Shown: piece by piece, positions 1 through 4,976 of the stretch
How the letters are laid out: every line of letters begins with the position of its first letter
Numbering within the stretch: the stretch's first letter is position 1
NCBI GenBank assembly: GCA_030587505.1
Contig: JAUQYY010000044.1
Span: forward strand, 1 to 7,637
Direction: 5' to 3'
Source: Candidatus Sigynarchaeota archaeon
Lineage (GTDB): Archaea > Asgardarchaeota > Jordarchaeia > Jordarchaeales > Jordarchaeaceae
DNA length: 7,637 nt
Notes under the pieces: model-generated
Seen by the model: the letters and a program-made list of their open reading frames with translations, nothing else
Databases searched by the model: none
What the model was told of the DNA's origin: nothing
Program-made: the position numbers and the translations under genes

Positions 1-113
1 ATAGTACGGTATGCTCAACGTTAGGAACTAACATTCACACTAAGGGGCAACCAAGGGGCATAGCAGTGAACTGGGTAGGAGGCATAGAAGCAAGAAACAA
101 GGGGATTGAGAGA

Positions 114-144
114 CCTCTCCTCTCTCTTCCCCTTACTTTCCCCT
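114..144 (+). other. Pyrimidine tract
   Basis: On the plus strand 30 of 31 bases are C or T; the only purine is the A at 135. The minus strand is correspondingly purine-rich. It lies between the crotonase gene end and the window edge. A role in termination of transcription entering from the left, or simple low complexity, are both possible. No function can be assigned. Confidence 0.4.
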
Positions 145-153
145 AACCGAATT

Positions 154-206
154 TCACCGTGGAGGTGAGGGCCACCCTCACCCGGGGCTGGGATTCCTCC
201 AGCCCC
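154..206. repeat. Cluster of adjacent and mutually exclusive inverted repeats
   Basis: Two perfect 8-bp inverted repeats sit one base apart. The first is GGTGAGGG (164-171) and CCCTCACC (175-182) with a 3-base loop. The second is GGGGCTGG (184-191) and CCAGCCCC (199-206) with a 7-base loop. A third, shorter helix, TCACC (154-158) with GGTGA (164-168), would use the left arm of the first and so excludes it. GC content is much higher than in the bases around. It could be a structured RNA, a 3' trailer of the crotonase mRNA read on the minus strand, or a dispersed genomic repeat. No known RNA family was recognised. Confidence 0.5.
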
Positions 207-259
207 AACCCCACACAACAGGAGTATCAGGGAAGGTTTCCCACCGCTGGGGCGGGTGA

Positions 260-276
260 AAACCGGTAAACGGTTT
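260..276 (-). terminator. Possible terminator hairpin after the crotonase gene
   Basis: AAACCG (260-265) and CGGTTT (271-276) form a 6-bp stem with a 5-base loop. Read on the minus strand it begins 24 bases past the TAG stop at 301-303, and its 3' arm runs into a short T run ending in C. Archaeal termination depends mostly on the U-run rather than a hairpin, so this is only suggestive. Confidence 0.35.
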
Positions 277-300
277 CTATGAGTGTACATTGTTCGTGTG

Positions 301-1077
301 CTATTTTTTGCTGAGGTATTCTTTGAGCCACGATTTGAGGTCTATTTGTGTCAGTATCTCGTATGCGTTTCTGTTTTCTATGTCGAAGACTTTTCTTGGT
401 GAGGTTTCCCGGTAGGCCTCGTACAGAACTGTTTTTATGGCTCTGGCTGCGAAGGGTGGGATGTTGCTTATTATTTGGTCTGCGAGTTTCAGCGCTTCTT
501 CCATCACTTTCTCGTCTGGGACAACTGTTTTCACGAGGTTTATTTTGAGTGCTTCCTGTGCTGTTATGTTTCTTCCGGTTAGTAGGAGGTCTAGTGCGGG
601 TCCTCTACCGACCGTTCTCAGGTAGAGGTTTGTTACTCCCCACAGGAGGGGGAAGCCGATTTTTGATTCGGGGAGGCCAAAGACCGCGTTCTCTCCGGCT
701 ATTCTGAAGTCGCAGGCGATGGCGAGTCCCAGGCCGCCGCCGAGGGCGTGGCCTTTTACCGCGGCTATGGTGGGTTTGGGGTATTTCTCCAGTCTCTGGA
801 AGAAGTTGTAGCCGGTTTCCATCAGGTTTAGAACCTCTTCTGGGGAGGCTTCCCCCACAGCTTTCAGGTCCATTCCGGCGCTGAAGATTCTGTCCCCCCC
901 GGTTATTATCACCACTCTTATCTTGTCGTCTTGTTCTAGAATGTCCAACGCCTTGGTTATCTCGTTGAAGAGGTCGATGAAGAACGCGTTCACTGGAGGC
1001 TTGTTAAGGGTTATTATCGCGGTTTGGTTTAACACATCTATTTTTACGAGTTTTGAATCGCGGGTATTGCCACTCAA
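301..1077 (-). CDS. Crotonase-family protein, likely delta3,delta2-enoyl-CoA isomerase type
   Basis: A 258-residue crotonase-fold (enoyl-CoA hydratase/isomerase) protein, acting on acyl-CoA substrates in the cytoplasm. The first oxyanion-hole segment is FSAGMDL at residues 65-71; the second is ALGGGLGLA at 111-119. Hydratases carry two catalytic Glu residues. Here the first position (GGGCELA in rat hydratase) is Gly117, while the second is kept as Glu137 in GLPES. A single Glu at this place, together with PPVN (27-30), FSAG and the PLLW segment after the Glu, matches mitochondrial-type enoyl-CoA isomerase better than hydratase; this is inference. I start at the TTG at 1077-1075, which has AAGGAGGA 9 bases upstream and gives the usual family length. 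An ATG at 1263 would add 62 basic residues, run through the promoter and overlap the HEAT gene. Substrate unknown; no fatty-acid or CoA genes adjoin it. Confidence 0.88.
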   Translation of the reverse strand: MSGNTRDSKLVKIDVLNQTAIITLNKPPVNAFFIDLFNEITKALDILEQDDKIRVVIITGGDRIFSAGMDLKAVGEASPEEVLNLMETGYNFFQRLEKYPKPTIAAVKGHALGGGLGLAIACDFRIAGENAVFGLPESKIGFPLLWGVTNLYLRTVGRGPALDLLLTGRNITAQEALKINLVKTVVPDEKVMEEALKLADQIISNIPPFAARAIKTVLYEAYRETSPRKVFDIENRNAYEILTQIDLKSWLKEYLSKK

Positions 1078-1086
1078 GGGCGCTTC

Positions 1087-1094
1087 TCCTCCTT
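1087..1094 (-). promoter_or_regulatory. Shine-Dalgarno site that fixes the crotonase start
   Basis: On the minus strand this reads AAGGAGGA, an almost full match to the anti-Shine-Dalgarno sequence, and ends 9 bases before a TTG codon at 1077-1075. It is the main reason for choosing that TTG over the distant ATG at 1263. Confidence 0.8.
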
Positions 1095-1129
1095 TAAATA
1101 ATTCGGATTTTTTCTCCTTTCCTCTGTTT

Positions 1130-1152
1130 GTATTTTTAAGTGTTTCCGAAAC
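1130..1152 (-). promoter_or_regulatory. Archaeal promoter of the crotonase gene, with adjoining palindrome
   Basis: On the minus strand CTTAAAAATAC (1140-1130) is a good TATA-like box. The expected start of transcription, about 25 bases on, falls near 1107, leaving a leader of about 30 bases that contains the Shine-Dalgarno site. Immediately upstream of the box is a perfect palindrome, GTTTC-C-GAAAC (1142-1152), covering the place of the BRE. A regulator bound there could block TFB/TBP, but this is speculation from one site. Confidence 0.5.
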
Positions 1153-1211
1153 ATTTTTCGGCTTGTGTGTGGGTTCCAGGGAGAACGCTTTGGCCGTGTT
1201 TTGGTTGTGTG

Positions 1212-1718
1212 TTAGTCTTCGTCTGTGTCGATTCGGTCTGTGACCCATCGGAGTGCTTCCCATGCGGCTTGTCGAACGCCGTTGTTTTTGTCCTTCATAG
1301 CTCTCATGAGGTGTGTAACCGCTCGGTGGTCTACCACCAGGCCAAGGCCATTGCGGTGAATAGTCGAACGTGGATGCTTTCGTCCTTTAGGGCTTTGATC
1401 AGGGTTTCGACGGCTCTCTGGTCTCCCAGTTCTCCGAGCACCCACGCGGCTCCTCCCCGGACATTGGCGTCTTCGTCCGTGTGTAGAGACTGGATGAGGG
1501 GTTCCACCGCCGCCGCATCTTTCACGGCTTCCAGAGCCAAAGCAGCCCTTAGCCTAACATGACTGTTGCTGTCCTCCCGTAAAGCCTGTATGGGGGGGCT
1601 CAACCGCCTTCTCGTCTCCCTTTTCTCCAAGCGCCTCCGCCGCCTTCGCTCGAGCTTCCGAATCTCTACAACGATCTAGGGTTTCTATCAAGCCTTCAAC
1701 TTCTTTTTCTGCTTCCAT
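1212..1718 (-). pseudogene. HEAT-repeat (PBS lyase-like) protein broken by two frameshifts
   Basis: Begins at ATG 1718-1716, with AAGGA upstream, and ends at TAA 1214-1212. Three frames must be joined. Removing one base from the seven-C run (G run at 1592-1598 on the plus strand) and adding one G at the TGGTGG site (1334-1339) yields a 168-residue protein of about four to five HEAT repeats with 31-32 residue spacing, of the type VRxxAAxALGxxGDxxAVxxLIxAL. The repair keeps the period exactly, so the gene was intact recently or the frameshifts are sequencing errors. Such proteins are binding scaffolds; the partner is unknown and no enzyme domain is seen. No signal peptide or membrane segment. 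Codon use (many G- and T-ending codons such as GCG, GAG, GCT) differs from the neighbours. It is separated by 134 bases from the crotonase gene, which has its own promoter. Confidence 0.75.
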
Positions 1719-1764
1719 AATTTTCAATTCCTTCCATGGATTAATCTATTCTGGATGAGAACAA

Positions 1765-1776
1765 ATAGTTTAATCT
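1765..1776 (-). promoter_or_regulatory. Possible promoter of the HEAT-repeat gene
   Basis: On the minus strand AGATTAAACTAT, preceded by a GAAA stretch, resembles a BRE/TATA pair. It would start transcription near 1745, leaving a leader of about 27 bases before the ATG at 1718. The match is moderate, and a second AT-rich stretch near 1735-1748 is an alternative. The rest of 1719-1915 holds no gene I can support. Confidence 0.35.
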
Positions 1777-1893
1777 TTCTGGATACCTGAGCAGGGCTGG
1801 GCTGATGGTTTCCTTCGAGAAATCGTGGGGTTGAAGCTTGGATTTACTTGTGGTGAGAAATTCGGAGAGTTTCCTTAGGGAGATGAGATTGAG

Positions 1894-1899
1894 AAAAAA
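1894..1899 (-). terminator. Oligo-T terminator of the membrane protein gene
   Basis: Six consecutive A on the plus strand, hence a U6 run in the minus-strand transcript, lies 17 bases after the TAA stop at 1918-1916. A U-rich tract just past a stop is the usual archaeal termination signal. There is no strong hairpin before it. Confidence 0.5.
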
Positions 1900-1915
1900 G
1901 AGGGGAGGGGCTGGG

Positions 1916-2674
1916 TTAGGCTAGTTCGCGTGACTGGAAGAATAGGATGGCTGCCATTATGAGGCTCACGAACATGAGGATGAAGCCCAGCCACGCGGCT
2001 ATTACTCCCGTCCACAGGAATATTCCGGCGATTATGAGTATTACACCCGTGGCCACGGCCAGTGACCCGCTGGTGACCACTTCTCTCTCCAGAAGGAATG
2101 TGACTCCGAACAGGAGGGTGACGACGCCTGCGACTAGGAGGCCTGCCCACAGTAGGCTTGTGCTCACGGTGGGCACGCCTTGCACAATATGGAGGCCCAG
2201 AAGTCTAACCACCGGAGGAGCGTACATTAGGACCATGTGCAGGTTGGAGAACATCCACAGAGAGGCTAGGGTGTGGGTTACGCCGCCCGCTAGGACTCCC
2301 ATCACCAGGAGTATAGCCGACAGGATGGCTCCCAGTGTTCCAAGCACTAGGCTTGCCGTGCCCGCGGCGCTTCCCGCCACCTGTCCGATTCCGTAGAGTC
2401 CCACGCCAACCAGTATTAGACCCGTGACCAGCAGCAGAGCGAGGATCACTGTTAGACCTGTAAACATACTCATAGCGTTGTTTAGCGCCATGCTCTGGAA
2501 GCCGCCGATGACAATAGCCATGTTAAAGTTTATGTAAACCATATTCTGAAACAACACAGCGGAGTCGTGCATGTTGTTCACATTGTAGAGTTGAAGAGTC
2601 CACACAACTCCAACTATTGCCGCAACCAGACCGATCACCGCGCCGAAAACACCAGCGCTGATAGATCTGCTCAA
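1916..2674 (-). CDS. Multi-pass membrane protein of unknown function
   Basis: 252 residues from a TTG at 2674-2672. I chose this start because GAGGTG lies 7 bases upstream; a GTG five codons earlier (2689) lies in that Shine-Dalgarno site. Hydrophobic segments at about 7-28, 73-96, 106-130, 173-195, 203-222 and 227-247 suggest six membrane spans. Between the first two is a loop of about 45 residues rich in Asn and Met (NNMHDS near 33-38), and between the third and fourth a semi-hydrophobic stretch with APPVVRLLGLH (152-162) that could be a further span or re-entrant part. Gly, Ala and Val dominate; charged residues inside the spans are absent, so an ion-coupled transporter signature is not visible. 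No cysteine, zinc, ATPase or protease motif was seen. I do not recognise the family. The gene has its own promoter and terminator and stands divergent to uvrB. Confidence 0.82.
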   Translation of the reverse strand: MSRSISAGVFGAVIGLVAAIVGVVWTLQLYNVNNMHDSAVLFQNMVYINFNMAIVIGGFQSMALNNAMSMFTGLTVILALLLVTGLILVGVGLYGIGQVAGSAAGTASLVLGTLGAILSAILLVMGVLAGGVTHTLASLWMFSNLHMVLMYAPPVVRLLGLHIVQGVPTVSTSLLWAGLLVAGVVTLLFGVTFLLEREVVTSGSLAVATGVILIIAGIFLWTGVIAAWLGFILMFVSLIMAAILFFQSRELA

Positions 2675-2681
2675 ATGGATA

Positions 2682-2687
2682 CACCTC
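2682..2687 (-). promoter_or_regulatory. Shine-Dalgarno site that fixes the membrane protein start
   Basis: GAGGTG on the minus strand, 7 bases before the TTG at 2674-2672. The upstream GTG at 2689-2687 overlaps this site and has no comparable site of its own. Confidence 0.7.
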
Positions 2688-2720
2688 ACTTGTCTTTGGT
2701 TTTTAAATTCTACACCGAAC

Positions 2721-2735
2721 TAGTTATATCTTTTG
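2721..2735 (-). promoter_or_regulatory. Archaeal promoter of the membrane protein gene
   Basis: On the minus strand CAAAA (BRE-like) is followed directly by GATATAACTA, a TATA-like box. The predicted start of transcription is near 2700, leaving a leader of about 25 bases with the GAGGTG site. An AT-rich stretch at 2701-2710 is a weaker alternative, as it would start the RNA inside the Shine-Dalgarno site. Confidence 0.5.
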
Positions 2736-2821
2736 ATTCTTCAATAAAAAAACGCGAAAATTCTTTAGCAATCATCACCAGTGAATCACTCTAACGGCAG
2801 CTTTTCCACGTCTGGTCCCTG

Positions 2822-2917
2822 AACCCTCACGGCGCGAGGGAGGTATTAGGCTTCCTGTTCTGTGAAGCGTGTCGGAACGCATGGGTTGAACTCCGGCTCT
2901 GGGCGGCTCACGGAGTT
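2822..2917 (+). other. Possible structured RNA or leader upstream of uvrB
   Basis: Within the 334-base gap between the divergent membrane protein and uvrB genes, this part is GC-rich between AT-rich flanks and has no plausible protein. Several short helices can form: CCCTC/GAGGG (2824-2828, 2836-2840), GCTTC/GAAGC (2850-2854, 2864-2868), GCGT/ACGC (2867-2870, 2877-2880) and AACTCCG/CGGAGTT (2889-2895, 2911-2917). The last is followed by TTTTC, like a terminator. A longer-range AACCC/GGGTT pairing (2822-2826, 2883-2887) is possible but would conflict with the first helix. It lies upstream of the predicted uvrB promoter, so it is more likely a separate small RNA or a regulatory DNA region than a uvrB leader. 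No known RNA family recognised. Confidence 0.25.
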
Positions 2918-2953
2918 TTCCAACAATGGTTTTGAGAGTATTTAGCATTGAAT

Positions 2954-2968
2954 CCCAAAATTTATTTA
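2954..2968 (+). promoter_or_regulatory. Archaeal promoter of the uvrBA operon
   Basis: CCCAAAA (2954-2960, BRE-like) followed by TTTATTTA (2961-2968), a clear TATA box. The predicted transcription start is near 2990, giving a leader of about 19 bases to the uvrB start. No obvious inverted repeat overlaps the box, and no bacterial LexA-type site was seen. Confidence 0.6.
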
Positions 2969-3008
2969 GAGCACTTCTCATGTTTTTGTGTAGCTTTGGA
3001 AGGAGAGC

Positions 3009-4973
3009 TTGAGGAAGTTGCCCGGATTCAAACTGGTTTCGGACTACGCTCCGAGGGGAGACCAGCCTGAAGCCATAGAGAAGCTCGTGGAAGGCCTGAG
3101 GAGCGGTCTGCACCACCAGACCCTGCTAGGAGTCACAGGGAGCGGGAAAACATTCACCATGGCGAACGTCGTGGAAGCCATTCAGAAACCCACCCTCGTC
3201 ATCTCGCACAACAAGACGCTTGCGGCTCAGTTGTACAGCGAGTTTAAGGAGTTCTTTCCAGAGAACGCGGTTGAGTACTTCGTCAGCTACTACGACTACT
3301 ACCAGCCGGAAGCCTATGTTCCCCACAAGGACCTCTACATTGCGAAGGACGCCTCAATCAACGAGGAAATCGACAGGATGCGCAACGCAGCCACACGGGC
3401 GCTTATGGAGCGCAGGGACACTCTAATAGTGGCGAGCGTCTCATGCATCTACGGACTGGGCTCCCCAGAATACTACAAGAGCATGGGTTTCTTCCTTGAG
3501 AGGGGAAAAGCAAAGAGCAGGGAGGAGATCCTACGGGAGCTGGTGGACATCCAGTATGAGCGCAACGACCTCATCCTTGAGAGGGGAAAGTTCCGGGTCC
3601 GCGGAGACGTGATTGAGCTCCACCCTTCCTACGAGGACACCATCATCAGGATAGAACTCTATGGTGACCGCGTCGACAGAATAAGGGAACTCGACCCCCC
3701 AACCCGCAAAACAAGGGTGGAAAAAGATAGGGTCTACATCCTCCCGGCGAAGCACTACGTTATACCAGGAAAAATGCTCCAGAGAGCCATAGAATCCATC
3801 GAGGAGGAACTCGAGGAGAGACTAAAAGAGCTGAGGGCAGAGAACAAGCTCCTGGAAGCCCAGAGACTGGAGCAGAGAACCAGATACGACCTCGAGATGC
3901 TCAGGGAGGTTGGCTACTGCCCAGGGATCGAAAACTATTCAAGACACCTCGACGGCAGAAAACCAGGAGAGAGACCCTACACCCTCCTGGACTACTTCCC
4001 GAAAGACTATCTCATGTTCATCGACGAGTCACACGTAACAATCCCTCAGCTGAGAGGAATGTACGAGGGCGACAGGTCCAGGAAAGAAACACTGGTCGAG
4101 TACGGCTTCAGGCTCCCATCAGCCCTCGACAACAGACCCCTACGCTTCGATGAGTTCGAAAGCCTGGTTAACCAGGTGATATACGTTTCAGCCACACCGG
4201 GACCCTATGAGATGGAGAAGAGCGAGCAGCTCGTGGAGCAGATCATTCGCCCAACGGGTCTCATGGACCCCAGGGTGGAGGTACGCCCCGTTGAGGGACA
4301 GGTGGACGACCTGTTGGCGGAGATAAGGAGGCGTGTGGAGAGAAATGAGAGGGTTCTGGTCACCACCCTGACCAAGAGGATGGCTGAGAACCTCACCGAG
4401 TACTACCAGGAGCTGGGCGTCAGGGTGAGGTATCTTCACTCCGAGATTGACACGCTGGACCGTGTCGACATTGTGAGGGATCTTCGCCTTGGTGAGTTCG
4501 ACGTGCTAATAGGAATAAACCTCCTGAGAGAGGGACTCGACCTGCCAGAGGTCTCCCTGGTCGCCATCCTAGACGCTGATAAGGAGGGTTTCCTTCGGTC
4601 GGAGCAGGCTCTTATTCAAACCATTGGCAGAGCCGCGAGGAACGTTAACGGCACGGTGATAATGTACGCGGACACCGTAACCGAAGCCATGAGAAGAGCG
4701 ATTGAGGAAACCAACCGCAGACGCAGAAAGCAGTTGAAATACAATGAGGAGCACGGGATAACACCCCAGACCGTGGTGAAGGCTGTGCGCGACATGACCG
4801 GGAGGAGGCACGAGGATATAGAGGTTGAGAACATACCCCCAGAGGACCTGCCGCTCGTGATAAGGGATTTGGAGAGGGAGATGAGGGCTGCGGCGGCGAA
4901 CCTGGAGTTCGAGAGAGCCGCCGCCATTCGTGACAAGCTCCTAATGCTCAAATCTGTACAGGATGGAAAGTAG
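3009..4973 (+). CDS. uvrB: UvrABC system protein B (excinuclease subunit)
   Basis: UvrB is the damage-verifying helicase-like ATPase of nucleotide excision repair; UvrA loads it on DNA and UvrC joins it to incise. The 654 residues match the normal length. Visible in order: Walker A GVTGSGKT (41-48); the beta-hairpin segment YDYYQPEAYVP (95-105) with the tyrosines that lock onto DNA; a charged helix region near 260-300; GIENYSRH; Walker B DESH (339-342); SATP (394-397); motif VI QTIGRAAR (537-544); and a C-terminal UVR domain (about 614-654) that contacts UvrC. No key residue is missing. Start: an in-frame stop at 2991 leaves TTG at 3009 or TTG at 3018. GGAG at 3002-3005 is only 3 bases from the first and 12 from the second, so the N-terminus is uncertain by three residues. 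It is the first gene of a pair with uvrA, probably one transcript. Confidence 0.97.
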   Translation: MRKLPGFKLVSDYAPRGDQPEAIEKLVEGLRSGLHHQTLLGVTGSGKTFTMANVVEAIQKPTLVISHNKTLAAQLYSEFKEFFPENAVEYFVSYYDYYQPEAYVPHKDLYIAKDASINEEIDRMRNAATRALMERRDTLIVASVSCIYGLGSPEYYKSMGFFLERGKAKSREEILRELVDIQYERNDLILERGKFRVRGDVIELHPSYEDTIIRIELYGDRVDRIRELDPPTRKTRVEKDRVYILPAKHYVIPGKMLQRAIESIEEELEERLKELRAENKLLEAQRLEQRTRYDLEMLREVGYCPGIENYSRHLDGRKPGERPYTLLDYFPKDYLMFIDESHVTIPQLRGMYEGDRSRKETLVEYGFRLPSALDNRPLRFDEFESLVNQVIYVSATPGPYEMEKSEQLVEQIIRPTGLMDPRVEVRPVEGQVDDLLAEIRRRVERNERVLVTTLTKRMAENLTEYYQELGVRVRYLHSEIDTLDRVDIVRDLRLGEFDVLIGINLLREGLDLPEVSLVAILDADKEGFLRSEQALIQTIGRAARNVNGTVIMYADTVTEAMRRAIEETNRRRRKQLKYNEEHGITPQTVVKAVRDMTGRRHEDIEVENIPPEDLPLVIRDLEREMRAAAANLEFERAAAIRDKLLMLKSVQDGK

Positions 4974-4976
4974 CGG

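Larger units (their letters stand above)
1..300. other. Intergenic region with repeats and no convincing gene
   Basis: No reading frame here looks like a protein. The only long one, on the minus strand (21-290), is rich in Gly, Pro and Arg, has no family resemblance and crosses strong inverted repeats. Visible structure: a short hairpin GTTAG-GAA-CTAAC at 20-32; two copies of AAGGGGCA at 42-49 and 53-60; a pyrimidine tract at 114-144; adjacent inverted repeats at 154-206; and a terminator-like hairpin at 260-276. It follows the 3' end of the minus-strand crotonase gene, so it may serve as its trailer or termination zone. Whatever lies left of position 1 is unknown. Confidence 0.6.

Noticed and set aside
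150..220. H/ACA guide RNA ending at the ACA triplets near 212-219
   Set aside because: The hairpins are tight and perfect, with no internal guide pocket or clear K-turn at the required distance from an ACA.
21..290. An 89-residue minus-strand open frame
   Set aside because: Composition is low in information (Gly, Pro, Arg), it crosses strong inverted repeats, and there is no family resemblance.
1820..1923. Short plus-strand frame with a Leu/Arg-rich peptide antisense to the end of the membrane protein gene
   Set aside because: Under 35 codons, no ATG with ribosome site, and an in-frame stop directly upstream; not distinguishable from chance.
2772..2778. C-box-like GTGATGA on the minus strand, as in C/D guide RNAs
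   Set aside because: No CTGA D box follows within the expected distance on that strand.
2880..2920. tRNA-like T-arm around GAGTTCAACC on the minus strand
   Set aside because: The five bases on each side of the loop do not pair, and no acceptor or anticodon arm fits.
2775..3116. A 113-residue minus-strand open frame overlapping the uvrB start
   Set aside because: It covers the uvrB promoter and the conserved uvrB N-terminus in antisense, and has no own ribosome site or family likeness.
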